From positions 1 to 20,662 of the forward strand of contig JAGSPR010000070.1 of assembly GCA_018262455.1 (NCBI GenBank): a stretch of 20,662 nucleotides of DNA. Reading direction: 5' to 3'. The position numbers and the translations under genes are program-made. Below the pieces are notes generated by a model. It saw only the letters and a program-made list of their open reading frames with translations. It ran no database searches and had not been told where the DNA came from. This document shows positions 6,533 to 14,468 of the stretch, piece after piece (the first letter of the stretch is position 1; the number at the start of each line of letters is the position of its first letter). Source of the DNA: Deltaproteobacteria bacterium. Lineage in GTDB: Bacteria; Myxococcota; Polyangia; Haliangiales; Haliangiaceae.

Positions 6533-8223
6533 ACCAGCCACGTCGATCCGTGCTCGTCTCGGTGCTGGTGCTCTCCTTCGTGACGCCCGCCCTGGCCAGG
6601 CCAGCGCCCGCTCGCAAGCAGCGGACCACGAAGGCCGCGGATCGGAAGAAGCTCGGCGCGTTCGCGCGCGTCAACTTCGGGCGCGAGCTCCGGCCCACGC
6701 GGGAAACCATCGGGCGCCGCACCGAGCCGCTCACCGCCGAGGAGGAGACCGCGGCGCAGATCCAGAAGCTGATCCGCAGCACCCTGCGCGGAGGCGTGAC
6801 CGGGCTGTTCGTCGCCGATGCCAGGACCGGCGAGCCGCTGTTCTCCGTCAACGGCGAGGACCCGCTGAACCCGGCCTCCAACGTCAAGATGATCTCGACC
6901 GCGACCTCCCTCGAGCTCCTCGGATCGGACTTCCGATTCCCGACTCGCGTGCTCGGACCGGCGCCGACCAACGGGATCGTGAAGGGCGACGTGTACCTGC
7001 TCGGCAGCCATGATCCCACCCTCACGTTCAACGACTTCGACCACATCGCCACCGCGATGGCAGCGCGCCACATCACCCAGCTCGACGGCAACATCGTCGT
7101 CGGCTCGGACCCCACGCGCGACGGCATCTACCGCGCGATCGTGCCGATCGAGATCACCGCCGGCGAGCCGGGCCAGCCACCCACGGCGACCCTGCCGGCC
7201 GGCTCCGATCTCGTCAACCTCAAGATCACCGCGACCACGACCGGACGCGTGCAGCGGGCACGGCTGACCTACAAGACCCAGCTCACGACGACACCTGCCG
7301 GCCAGCCCCGCATCACGCTGACGATCGGCGGCGCGATCGGCAAGGACGGCAAGATCAGCTACCCGCTGTGGACCAAGCAGCGTACCGCGACCGCGGTCTA
7401 CGCCTTGACCGCGGCGCTCCACGCGCACTCGATCGGGGTCACCGGCGAGCTGAAGACGATGGAGCTTGGCGAGTTCATCGGCGATGCCGCATCGCGCGGC
7501 ATGCTGCCGATCGAGCTCGGCCGCCACGAGTCCGACACCGTCGCGGGCATCGTGATGAACATCAACAAGTGGAGCATCAACTGGCTCGCGGATCGGCTCG
7601 TGATGACCGCCTCGGCCCTCAGCCGCCGCCAGGTCCCGTCGATGGCGCTCGCGCTCGAGTCGATGTACGGCTGGCTCGATCGTCACCCTCACGTCGCCAA
7701 GACGAACATCCTCATCGATACGGGGTCCGGGCTGTCGTACCGGACCCAGATCTCGCCGCACGAGCTCGTCTCGATCGTACGGAGCGCGGGCGGCTTCACC
7801 GGCGACTCCGACCCGAGCAGCGCGCGCGCCTGGCTGCGCTCGCTCTCGATCGCGGGCACCGATGGCACCCTCAAGAATCGGTTCCGAGGCAGCGAGATCC
7901 GTGGCCACATCGTCGGCAAGACCGGCACGCTCGCGACCGCGATCGCGCTGTCCGGCGTCCTCGAGATCGACCCGCAGCGTCCGCTCGCGTTCGCGATCGT
8001 CACGAACTCCGACTATCCGCTGTCCAAGCCGATCACCCGCCGGGCCCATGAACAGGTGATCACCGCGATCACGCAGTACCTCGCGAAGACCTCGTCCCGG
8101 CTCGCGCCAGTGCCACCCCGGATCGCGCCGTCGACGCCCACGGCGCCCACGACGCCGCCCTCGGCTGACGACGAAGAGTCAGAGCCCGACGCGCTCGATC
8201 ACGAGACCGCAACCCAGCGCTGA
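6529..8223 (+). CDS. dacB: D-alanyl-D-alanine carboxypeptidase/endopeptidase, PBP4 type (peptidase S13)
   Basis: This exported penicillin-binding protein trims or cleaves peptidoglycan cross-links. The 564-residue product has a signal peptide (hydrophobic VLVSVLVLSFV, cleavage near ALA, residue 24) and a basic linker. All three active-site motifs are present: SxxK as SNVK (Ser117, Lys120), SxN as SIN (Ser349) and KTG (Lys464-Gly466, in VGKTGTL). The wide spacing between the first two motifs holds the PBP4 insert domains. The Pro/Thr-rich acidic tail (about 525-564) is longer than in the E. coli enzyme of about 477 residues. The start is the ATG overlapping the smr stop, where the signal peptide begins, so it is read as the second gene of an smr-dacB operon. 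It ends 18 bp from the convergent acs. Confidence 0.95.
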   Translation: MNQPRRSVLVSVLVLSFVTPALARPAPARKQRTTKAADRKKLGAFARVNFGRELRPTRETIGRRTEPLTAEEETAAQIQKLIRSTLRGGVTGLFVADARTGEPLFSVNGEDPLNPASNVKMISTATSLELLGSDFRFPTRVLGPAPTNGIVKGDVYLLGSHDPTLTFNDFDHIATAMAARHITQLDGNIVVGSDPTRDGIYRAIVPIEITAGEPGQPPTATLPAGSDLVNLKITATTTGRVQRARLTYKTQLTTTPAGQPRITLTIGGAIGKDGKISYPLWTKQRTATAVYALTAALHAHSIGVTGELKTMELGEFIGDAASRGMLPIELGRHESDTVAGIVMNINKWSINWLADRLVMTASALSRRQVPSMALALESMYGWLDRHPHVAKTNILIDTGSGLSYRTQISPHELVSIVRSAGGFTGDSDPSSARAWLRSLSIAGTDGTLKNRFRGSEIRGHIVGKTGTLATAIALSGVLEIDPQRPLAFAIVTNSDYPLSKPITRRAHEQVITAITQYLAKTSSRLAPVPPRIAPSTPTAPTTPPSADDEESEPDALDHETATQR

Positions 8224-8241
8224 ACCCTGGGGGTCAGGCCC

Positions 8242-10218
8242 CTACTCCTCCTGGGCCAGGGTCTGTGCGAGCCGCTCGAGCACACCTTGATCCTCGAGCG
8301 TCGTCGTGTCGCCGCGCGACGTCGATCCCGAGGCGATCTCGCGGAGCAGCCGCCGCATGATCTTGCCCGAGCGGGTCTTCGGCAGCGCCTCGGCGAACCG
8401 CACCTCCTCAGGACGTGCGAGCGCGCCGATCTCCCGGGCCACGTGCTCGCGCAGCTCGGCGGCGAGCGCATCATCGGCGATGAAGCCGAGCTTCGGCGTC
8501 ACGAACGCGACGATCGCCTGGCCCTTCAGGTCATCGGGTCTGCCCACGACCGCCGCCTCGGCGACCTTGGGATGCGAGACGAGCGCGGACTCGACCTCCA
8601 TCGTCGACAGCCGGTGCCCGGCGACGTTGATGACATCATCGACGCGGCCCATGATCCAGAAGTAGCCGTCGACGTCCTTGCGCGCACCATCGCCCGCGAA
8701 GTAGCAGCCGTCGACCTCGCCGAAGTACGTCGAGACGAACCGCTCGTGCTCGCCATGGATCGTCCGCAGCATCGACGGCCATGGCTTGCGGATCACGAGG
8801 AACCCGCCCTCGTTCGGCTTGCACGGCGTGCCGTCCCGCTGCACGACCTCCGCCACGATGCCCGGCAGCGGCCGCGTCGCCGAGCCAGGCTTCGTGGGCG
8901 TGGCACCCGGCAACGGTGAGATCATGATCGCGCCCGTCTCGGTCTGCCACCACGTGTCGACGATCGGGCAGCGGTCGCCGCCGATCTGCTTGCGGTACCA
9001 CATCCACGCCTCGGGGTTGATCGGCTCGCCGACCGAGCCGAGCAGCCGCAGCGACGACAGATCGTGCTTCGCCGGCCACTCGTCGCCCCACCGCATGAAC
9101 GCGCGGATGGCCGTGGGGGCCGTGTAGAACACGGTGACGCCCCACTTCTCGATGACGTCCCAGAACCGATCGGGGCCCGGCTGATTCGGCGCGCCTTCGT
9201 ACATCACGACCGTCGCACCGTTCGCGAGCGGCCCGTACACGACGTAGCTGTGGCCGGTGACCCAGCCGATGTCGGCGGTGCACCAGAACACGTCGTCGTC
9301 GCGCAGGTCGAACACCATCTTCGTCGTGTACGCGGCGTTGGTGAGATAGCCACCGGTCGTGTGCAAGATGCCCTTGGGCTTGCCGGTGGTGCCGCTCGTG
9401 TAGAGCGTGAACAGCGTGTGCTCGCTGTCGAACGGCTTGGCCTCATGCTTCGCCGACGCTTGATCGATGGCCTCGTGCCACCACACATCGCGGTCGTGCC
9501 ACGTGTAGGTCGTGTCGCACCGCTTCACCACGAGCACGGTCTGGACGTCGGTGCCGACGACGGCTTTGTCGACGTTGTCCTTGAGCGGCACGACCTGGCC
9601 GCGCCGCCAGCCACCGTCGGCGGTGATCACGAGCTTGGCCTTGGCGTCCTGGATGCGATCGCGCAGCGCCTCCGCCGAGAACCCGCCGAACACCACCGTA
9701 TGCGGCGCGCCGATGCGGGCGCACGCGAGCATCGCGATCGCGGCCTCCGGGATCATCGGCAGGTAGATCGCGACGAAGTCCCCGGCGCGGATGCCGAGCG
9801 AGGTCAGCGCATTCGCTGCCTTGCAGACCTCTCGATGGAGCTGACCGTAGGTCAGCACGCGCGTGTCGCCGGGCTCGCCTTCGAAGATGATCGCGGCCTT
9901 GTTCTTCCGCCAGCTGTTGACGTGGCGATCGAGGCAGCTGACGCTGGCGTTGAGCGTGCCACCGACGAACCACCGCACCGCCTCCCCGCTCGGTGACTCC
10001 GCGCTCGGGAAGTGCCCCTCGACCACCTTCTTCCAGGGCGCCGACCACGCAAGCTCGCCCGCGATCTCGGCCCAGAACCCGTCGGGGTCGCGCGCCGCTC
10101 GATCATAGAGCGCCTCGTAATCGACGAGGCTCTTGACCCGCGCCAGCTTCGCGAACGCCGCCGGCGCCGGGAAGCTGCGGGTCTCCGTCAGGACCGATTC
10201 GATCGACGTCGACGACAT
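8242..10218 (-). CDS. acs: Acetyl-CoA synthetase (AMP-forming)
   Basis: It activates acetate to acetyl-CoA through acetyl-AMP. The product has 658 residues, close to the E. coli enzyme. Motifs in order: the N-terminal ACS domain with CLDRHV, the nucleotide loop [11 protein letters not shown] (from Tyr273), [26 protein letters not shown], and near the C-terminus [14 protein letters not shown] with Lys619, the lysine whose acetylation inactivates family members. The start at 10218 is supported by GGAGG at 10223-10227, 4 nt upstream; an open extension to 10347 lacks homology and overlaps ridA. The stop of ridA lies 16 bp upstream, so the two probably share one transcript. Confidence 0.97.
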   Translation of the reverse strand: MSSTSIESVLTETRSFPAPAAFAKLARVKSLVDYEALYDRAARDPDGFWAEIAGELAWSAPWKKVVEGHFPSAESPSGEAVRWFVGGTLNASVSCLDRHVNSWRKNKAAIIFEGEPGDTRVLTYGQLHREVCKAANALTSLGIRAGDFVAIYLPMIPEAAIAMLACARIGAPHTVVFGGFSAEALRDRIQDAKAKLVITADGGWRRGQVVPLKDNVDKAVVGTDVQTVLVVKRCDTTYTWHDRDVWWHEAIDQASAKHEAKPFDSEHTLFTLYTSGTTGKPKGILHTTGGYLTNAAYTTKMVFDLRDDDVFWCTADIGWVTGHSYVVYGPLANGATVVMYEGAPNQPGPDRFWDVIEKWGVTVFYTAPTAIRAFMRWGDEWPAKHDLSSLRLLGSVGEPINPEAWMWYRKQIGGDRCPIVDTWWQTETGAIMISPLPGATPTKPGSATRPLPGIVAEVVQRDGTPCKPNEGGFLVIRKPWPSMLRTIHGEHERFVSTYFGEVDGCYFAGDGARKDVDGYFWIMGRVDDVINVAGHRLSTMEVESALVSHPKVAEAAVVGRPDDLKGQAIVAFVTPKLGFIADDALAAELREHVAREIGALARPEEVRFAEALPKTRSGKIMRRLLREIASGSTSRGDTTTLEDQGVLERLAQTLAQEE

Positions 10219-10234
10219 GTTGCCTCCAGTGGGT

Positions 10235-10630
10235 TCAGAACACCGCGATCGCGTCGATCTCGACGCGGACATTGCGCGGCAAGCCCGCCGCCGCCACGGT
10301 CGCGCGAGCTGGCGGATCGTCGGGGAATCGCTCGCCGTAGATCGCATTCACGGCCGCGAAGTCGTCCATGGTCGCGAGGAAGATCGTGGTCTTGACGATG
10401 TGGGCGAAGCTCGCGCCAGCTGCCTCGAGCACGGCCCCGAGGTTATCGAGCACCTGTCGGGTCTGCGCCGCCACGTCGCCGTCGACGATCTTGCCGGTCG
10501 CGGGATCGAGCGCGATCTGACCGCTGCAGAACACCATCCGCTTGCCATCCCCGATCGGCACCACGACTGCCTGCGAATACGGGCCGATCGCTGCCGGGGC
10601 CTTGTCCGTGCGCACGATGCTGCGTTCCAT
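10235..10630 (-). CDS. ridA: RidA family reactive-intermediate (imine) deaminase
   Basis: RidA proteins hydrolyse reactive enamine/imine products released by PLP enzymes such as threonine dehydratase, protecting other PLP enzymes. This 131-residue protein matches the usual length and signature: [10 protein letters not shown] (Tyr18), [23 protein letters not shown] with Arg109 (equivalent to the catalytic Arg105) and VEIDAIAVF with Glu124 (equivalent to Glu120). These residues place it in the active deaminase subfamily. The ATG at 10630 is chosen over an upstream extension because the domain begins right there. No Shine-Dalgarno is evident; a -10-like GATACG lies close upstream on the minus strand. 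It is the first gene of a likely ridA-acs unit. Confidence 0.95.
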   Translation of the reverse strand: MERSIVRTDKAPAAIGPYSQAVVVPIGDGKRMVFCSGQIALDPATGKIVDGDVAAQTRQVLDNLGAVLEAAGASFAHIVKTTIFLATMDDFAAVNAIYGERFPDDPPARATVAAAGLPRNVRVEIDAIAVF

Positions 10631-10750
10631 GGCCCGTGTCGTATCACGCTGGCTGGCCCTCACCACAACCGCGCCGGTTCGCCCTCGGTGAGGAGGCCAA
10701 TCAACGACCCACCGACCCGAGCGCAGGCAGGATGATCGATCACCAGATCG

Positions 10751-10779
10751 TTGACAGCGCCAGGGCCGGGCGGTAATCA
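10751..10779 (+). promoter_or_regulatory. Probable sigma-70 promoter of tRNA-Val
   Basis: A perfect -35 TTGACA (10751-10756) is followed after 17 bp by a -10-like TAATCA (10774-10779). Transcription would then start about 5 bases before the mature tRNA end at 10792. The -10 is a poor match; an overlapping GGTAAT fits better but with a 15-bp spacer. A perfect 10-bp palindrome, TGATCGATCA (10733-10742), lies just upstream. Confidence 0.6.
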
Positions 10780-10791
10780 GTTCCCCGTTCA

Positions 10792-10866
10792 GGGCGTTTA
10801 GCTCAGCGGGAGAGCGCCTGCTTCACACGCAGGATGTCGCAGGTTCAATCCCTGCAACGCCCACCA
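10792..10866 (+). tRNA. tRNA-Val (anticodon CAC)
   Basis: The 75-nt sequence folds into a complete cloverleaf. The acceptor stem GGGCGTT pairs perfectly with AACGCCC. The D-arm stem GCTC/GAGC encloses a 7-nt loop. The anticodon stem CCTGC/GCAGG has the loop TTCACAC, with anticodon CAC at 10824-10826 reading GUG. A 5-nt variable loop and a T-arm GCAGG/CCTGC with loop TTCAATC follow. The discriminator is A, and CCA is encoded (10864-10866). It stands alone, with a consensus -35 upstream and the 27-bp duplication 7 bases downstream. Confidence 0.97.
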
Positions 10867-10872
10867 CCTGAC

Positions 10873-10926
10873 GAGCCAGTGCGGTCAGCGCTTGCGGCCG
10901 AGCCAGCGCGGTCAGCGCTTGCGGCC
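10873..10926. repeat. 27-bp tandem duplication carrying a stop codon
   Basis: Two adjacent 27-bp units (10873-10899 and 10900-10926) differ at one base (T/C). On the minus strand each unit encodes GRKR-stop-PRWL in the frame of the gene ending at 10912, so its last four codons and stop are copied in frame downstream. Unit 2 holds the working stop and unit 1 is a spare copy 9 codons beyond. It begins 7 bases after the tRNA CCA end. Confidence 0.85.
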
Positions 10927-11691
10927 GACACCGTCGTCGCGCGTTTCGTTGGACGTCAAGGTCTCGTCGGCAGCCGACCAGTCGACCAGCTGCTCATCCT
11001 CGACGGCGAGCGCGCTCTTCCAGTCGTCCTTGCCAACCCCGGTCGCGGTCTCGTCGTACGGGTCCGCGTCGCCCGGACTCCGCCTTGCGGGTGCCGGCTC
11101 TGCCGCCGGAGACGCGGTGGCCTGCGGTCGCCGGTTGGCTGCCGCGGATAGCCGGCCGATGCCCGTGCTGGAGCCCCGGAACCGCTGCTGCGTGGGCGAC
11201 CGACTTCGCAGGGGAGCTGCGGTGCGCTCGTCGGCCTCGAGGGCCGCGACCACATCCGAGAGCGACTGCGCGGGTGCCGGGATGGTGGGCCCGACGGCGA
11301 CCGGCGCGCTCGACGCCGCGACCCGCTGCTCGGCGGGCGGGGGCGGCGTCATCGAGAGCGGGACTGCCCCCGACGGCCTGGTGAAGACCGGCCTCGTTGG
11401 CACGGCAGACTCCCCACCGAGCGCACGCTGCGCGATCTCGGTGATGCATGTCCAGATCACGCTGACCGGGATGTGCTCGCACAGGTTCGGCACGCCGATC
11501 GTGTCGACGATCAGCTGCGCGTCGACGCGCGGCGCGCCCATGCATGCGGTGAGCAGCCTCGCCCACAGTGGACGCGGCAAGTGTTGGGAGAGGAGATCGG
11601 GCGTCACATGGCGGAGCACGTCTTCCGGCGTGGCGATCGCGAGATCGAGCGCCTGCGAGAGCGTGGTGACGAAGAACCCCTTCAGGTTCAT
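10912..11691 (-). CDS. Unknown protein: two HLP helical repeats plus a long disordered tail
   Basis: I do not recognise this family. The 259-residue protein begins MNLKGFFVTTLSQALDLAI and has two 35-residue repeats. Copy A (20-54) is clear: ATPEDVLRHVTPDLLSQHLP. Copy B (55-89) is degenerate: QLIVDTIGVPNLCEHIPVSV. The rest (about 95-259) is Pro/Ala/Ser-rich and then acidic, lacks hydrophobic segments and is probably disordered. It is a paralogue of the gene immediately upstream, whose stop overlaps its start (TGATG at 11689-11693), so translation is coupled; GGAG at 11699-11702 offers an SD. There is no signal peptide. The repeats suggest a helical scaffold or protein-binding module, which is inference only. 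The 3' end carries the 27-bp duplication. Confidence 0.8.
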   Translation of the reverse strand: MNLKGFFVTTLSQALDLAIATPEDVLRHVTPDLLSQHLPRPLWARLLTACMGAPRVDAQLIVDTIGVPNLCEHIPVSVIWTCITEIAQRALGGESAVPTRPVFTRPSGAVPLSMTPPPPAEQRVAASSAPVAVGPTIPAPAQSLSDVVAALEADERTAAPLRSRSPTQQRFRGSSTGIGRLSAAANRRPQATASPAAEPAPARRSPGDADPYDETATGVGKDDWKSALAVEDEQLVDWSAADETLTSNETRDDGVGRKR

Positions 11692-11993
11692 CACACCGCT
11701 CCAGTCGTCACACCAGCCCGCGCGGCGGCTGCCGCGATACACGCCCACAGCACACCGTGCGGGAGGTGCTTGGCCAGCAGCTCGGGCGTCACGGTCTCGA
11801 GCACGCGCTCGGGCGTCATCGATCCGCTCGCGAGCGAGGAGGCGAGGACCCTGCTGAGCAACTCGGGCGGCAAGTGGCTGGCGAGCACATCGGGCGTCGC
11901 ATGCGCCAGCACGTCCTGCGGCGCGAACACCTGATTCTCGAGCCCCGACTCCATCATCTTCGCGAACCACGCCTGACGCTGATCCGAGCTCAT
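11691..11993 (-). CDS. Unknown small protein made of two HLP helical repeats
   Basis: This 100-residue protein consists of a short N-terminal helix (MSSDQRQAWFAKMMESGLEN) and two well-kept 35-residue repeats. Repeat A (24-58) begins APQDVLAHATPDVLASHLP; repeat B (59-93) begins MTPERVLETVTPELLAKHLP. The pattern is P-x-x-V-L-x-x-x-T-P-x-(L/V)-L-x-x-H-L-P followed by a hydrophobic helix. The ATG at 11993 is favoured by AGGGAG at 11999-12004, 5 nt upstream; the open frame beyond it does not resemble protein. It is the first gene of a two-gene unit with its longer paralogue. No known enzyme motif, membrane span or signal peptide is present, so it is probably a soluble helical-repeat protein of unknown role. 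Confidence 0.8.
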   Translation of the reverse strand: MSSDQRQAWFAKMMESGLENQVFAPQDVLAHATPDVLASHLPPELLSRVLASSLASGSMTPERVLETVTPELLAKHLPHGVLWACIAAAAARAGVTTGAV

Positions 11994-12165
11994 GGACACT
12001 CCCTTGGTTAGCTCGACGGTATCATCATCGGACGGGCCGAACGGCGTTGCGACGCGCGGGTCAGGGTCGGGAAGCTGGGTGCGGTCGCGGCAACCTGGCG
12101 ACATTGCAGGAATCGCCTGGAAGAAGCTTGCTTTGGCCGTCACCGTCCCGCACGGTCAGCGATGG

Positions 12166-12624
12166 ATGTCCGAGCCTCGTGCAACGCTCTCCTCGGGCAC
12201 TGTCCTCTACCGGTTTGTCGACGGTGCGATGGAGGTCCTGCTGGTCCATCCTGCGGGGAACTACAACCGTCGGGCCCCCTGGGGAATCCCCAAGGGCGCG
12301 CCTGACCCTGGCGAGGAGCTCGAGGCCACCGCGCGTCGCGAGACCCTGGAGGAGACCGGCCTCCTGATCGACGGCACGTTGGTCCACCTCGGATTTGTCG
12401 ACTACACCCGCTCGAAGAAGCGGGTCCACGCATTTGCCGCGCCTGCCCCCGATCAGGCAGCCCCGCGTTGCGCGTCATGGGAGGTCGACAAGGCGGAGTT
12501 CATCGAGATCACGCGCGCGCGCCGCATCATTCACCCCGATCAGGCGGCCCTGCTCGACCGCTTGCAGCGCTACCTCGGCGGCGATGAGGCCACCTCCGAC
12601 GATGTCGCAAAGGCGCCTGCCTAG
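12166..12624 (+). CDS. Nudix hydrolase (COG4119-like predicted NTP pyrophosphohydrolase)
   Basis: Nudix enzymes hydrolyse nucleoside diphosphates linked to another moiety. This 152-residue protein shows the Nudix box GX5EX7REUXEEXGU as GAPDPGEELEATARRE followed by TLEETGL, after the substrate-site lead PWGIPKG. The lead-in SGTVLYRF...VLLVHP and the C-terminal EVDKAEFIEITRARRIIHPD resemble the COG4119 group, whose substrate is not well established. The ATG at 12166 sits where the domain begins; the frame is open further upstream but without homology, and the SD is weak. A small inverted repeat (ACCGT/ACGGT, 12142-12156) lies just before the start. The gene is divergent from the HLP-repeat pair and followed by a hairpin terminator. 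Confidence 0.9.
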   Translation: MSEPRATLSSGTVLYRFVDGAMEVLLVHPAGNYNRRAPWGIPKGAPDPGEELEATARRETLEETGLLIDGTLVHLGFVDYTRSKKRVHAFAAPAPDQAAPRCASWEVDKAEFIEITRARRIIHPDQAALLDRLQRYLGGDEATSDDVAKAPA

Positions 12625-12644
12625 GTCTCCCATCGGTCGGCCAT

Positions 12645-12670
12645 CGGTCTGAATAGACCGGGCTTTTGCC
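12645..12670 (+). terminator. Candidate intrinsic terminator after the Nudix gene
   Basis: A perfect 6-bp stem CGGTCT/AGACCG with loop GAAT (12645-12660) is followed by GGCTTTTGCC with a run of four T. It lies 20 bp after the Nudix stop. The T run is short and interrupted, so confidence is moderate. Confidence 0.5.
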
Positions 12671-12763
12671 ACAGGTTCCGAGGGTCACGCCGGGTGTCGC
12701 AGAACCGACGCCTGTACCAAAACTGACACCCGGATCGGTTCGGCCTGGACAAAACTGCACTCC
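12664..12763. repeat. Three-copy CCTGnnnCAAAA motif array with interleaved inverted repeats
   Basis: Three related sites occur: inverted at 12664-12675 (reverse complement CCTGTGGCAAAA), then direct at 12711 (CCTGTACCAAAACTGACAC) and 12744 (CCTGGACAAAACTGCAC), the last two 33 bp apart. Two perfect inverted repeats are interleaved: CCGGGTGTC 12690-12698 with GACACCCGG 12725-12733, and GAACCGA 12702-12708 with TCGGTTC 12735-12741. Multiple such sites recall transposase-binding repeats at IS21-type ends, but no transposase is present. A regulator-binding array for the downstream sigma gene is the alternative. Confidence 0.6.
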
Positions 12764-13010
12764 ATGCCAGCCTGGCTCTCCGCTGCGGCTGGGCCGGCAG
12801 GGGCCGCGGTCGCGTCAAGCAGCTGATACTGCTCGCGCGATCTTCCCTACCCGGACAGGCCGTTGTGCAGCCCGCCGTGGGTGCGCAACGTGCACGCTAA
12901 CGGAGGCAGCGGCGTCGTCCGTAGTCGCCGTGACAGGGAATCACGAACCGGATGCAACGGTTCAAAGCTAACCGACGTCTCAATCATCTCGCAGGATCAG
13001 GAGTCTCGCC
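12764..13010. other. Rest of the 386-bp gene-free stretch upstream of the sigma-factor gene
   Basis: No gene, RNA or convincing sigma-70 promoter was recognised here. It holds two small hairpins (CCAGCC 12767-12772 / GGCTGG 12787-12792; AGCAG 12818-12822 / CTGCT 12829-12833) and a -10-like GATACT (12825-12830) without a -35. AGGAGT just before 13011 is the Shine-Dalgarno of the sigma gene. Frames open across it look like chance. Confidence 0.5.
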
Positions 13011-14444
13011 ATGTCCACTACCCATACCGCACGTCGCCGGCAGCGCAACTCGCCGCACCGGACGACCACGCCGGCACATGCGCGGGCTCATCACACGGTG
13101 GGCATGCGACAAAACCGCGCGTCCAAAGTGGCCGCCGTGGCGCCCGCGCCCGCTCCCGGATTGCCGGATCTGGAGATCCCGGTCGTGCCCGTCCTGATCG
13201 ACGAGAAGATCGCGAAGGTCGTGCGGCCGATGCGCAGCCCGGATTCCGACGATCACCTCGCCGCGTATTTCCGCCAGCTCGCGGAGCACGAGCTGCTCAC
13301 GCCTGAAGACGAGCGCGAGCTCTCACAGGGCATCGAAGACACCGAGATCCTGACGTGGGAGCGTGTGCTCGCGCGGCCCGAGATCGTCAGTCACATCCTC
13401 GCGTTGATCGAGCCCAACCTCGAACAGCCGGTGAAGTTCCCGAAGCTCCAGAAGGTGCTCGAAGACGTGCTCGAGTCCAAGCGTGCGCGCAAGGACACCA
13501 AGCTCGTCAAGAAGCTCGCTGCCGTTGCCAAGGAGTCGGCGGTGCAGCTCCGTGGTCTCGATCTCGATCGCGTTCACATCGACGCGGTCGTGCGCGAGCT
13601 GTATCGGGCGCGCCAGGCCTCGCTTGCCGGCGAGACCACGTGGTGGCGAGAGGCCTCCGACAAGGAGGCCGGCTCGTTCGTCGACACGGTGCGCCAGGCG
13701 CACCATGACGCGATGCAGCTGCGCGACGAGTTCGTGCGTGCGAACCTACGGCTCGTCGTGACGATGGCGCGTCGCTACGATCGCGGCGGCATGCCACTCG
13801 CCGATCTGATCCAGGAGGGCAACCTCGGGCTCATGCACGCCGTGTCGCGGTTCGACTATCGCCGCGGCTTGCGGTTCTCGACGTACGCTTGCTGGTGGAT
13901 CCGTCACGCGATCGGACGTGCGCTCGCCGACAAGGCGCGTGCCGTCCGCATCCCGGTGCACATGCTCGAAGCGCAGCAGCAGCTCGAGAAGGTGCGCCAG
14001 GCGCTGGTCGGCGATCTCGGTCGTCCGCCCACGCCGCAGGAGCTCGCGAAGGCTGCCCGCGTGCCCCTCGCGAAGCTCAACCAGATGCACCGCTACATCA
14101 TGGGACAGCCGATGTCGCTCGACCGGCCGGTCCACGATGACGACGACCGCAGCTTCGGCGACACGCTGGCCGATCCGGACAGCGAAGATCACTCGCCGGC
14201 CGACAACCTGACCACCCAGACCCTGACCTCGCAGATCAAGAAGCTCCTGCACTACCTGTCACCGATCGAGGCCGACGTGCTCACCAAGCGGTTCGGGCTC
14301 GGCGACGACGAGGAGCGCACGTTCCGAGAGATCGGCGATCAGTACCACCTGTCGCGCGAGCGCATCCGTCAGATCCAGAACTCGGCTCTCGACAAGCTCA
14401 AGCGCGCGCTCGAGCGCGAGCACCGCGGCCACGTCGAGATGTAG
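13011..14444 (+). CDS. RNA polymerase sigma factor, sigma-70 family (RpoD-like, probably alternative)
   Basis: The 477-residue protein directs RNA polymerase to promoters. A basic, Ala/Pro-rich leader (1-80) precedes region 1.2 ([19 protein letters not shown], about 83-108). A charged non-conserved spacer (about 110-235) follows, then region 2 ([32 protein letters not shown]), region 3 (from RIPVHM, about 313-390) and region 4 with the helix-turn-helix [20 protein letters not shown] (about 437-456). Region 2.4 reads [14 protein letters not shown]; at the positions of E. coli sigma-70 Gln437 and Thr440 it has His299 and Gly302, which could change -10 recognition. It is shorter than primary sigma factors of the group and lacks a full region 1.1, so an alternative (group 2) sigma is more likely than the housekeeping one. 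AGGAGT lies 6 nt before the ATG. Confidence 0.93.
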   Translation: MSTTHTARRRQRNSPHRTTTPAHARAHHTVGMRQNRASKVAAVAPAPAPGLPDLEIPVVPVLIDEKIAKVVRPMRSPDSDDHLAAYFRQLAEHELLTPEDERELSQGIEDTEILTWERVLARPEIVSHILALIEPNLEQPVKFPKLQKVLEDVLESKRARKDTKLVKKLAAVAKESAVQLRGLDLDRVHIDAVVRELYRARQASLAGETTWWREASDKEAGSFVDTVRQAHHDAMQLRDEFVRANLRLVVTMARRYDRGGMPLADLIQEGNLGLMHAVSRFDYRRGLRFSTYACWWIRHAIGRALADKARAVRIPVHMLEAQQQLEKVRQALVGDLGRPPTPQELAKAARVPLAKLNQMHRYIMGQPMSLDRPVHDDDDRSFGDTLADPDSEDHSPADNLTTQTLTSQIKKLLHYLSPIEADVLTKRFGLGDDEERTFREIGDQYHLSRERIRQIQNSALDKLKRALEREHRGHVEM

Positions 14445-14468
14445 TAGCGGCGCCCAGGCACCTCGACT

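Noticed and set aside
8220..8242. GC-rich hairpins (CTGA/TCAG and GGGG/CCCC) between dacB and acs as terminator
   Set aside because: The two pairings compete, the stems are short or contain mismatches, and there is no T run.
10792..10926. tRNA-Val as an integration site with an island beside it
   Set aside because: No second copy of the tRNA 3' end, no integrase gene and no change in gene style on either side; the repeat after it does not contain tRNA sequence.
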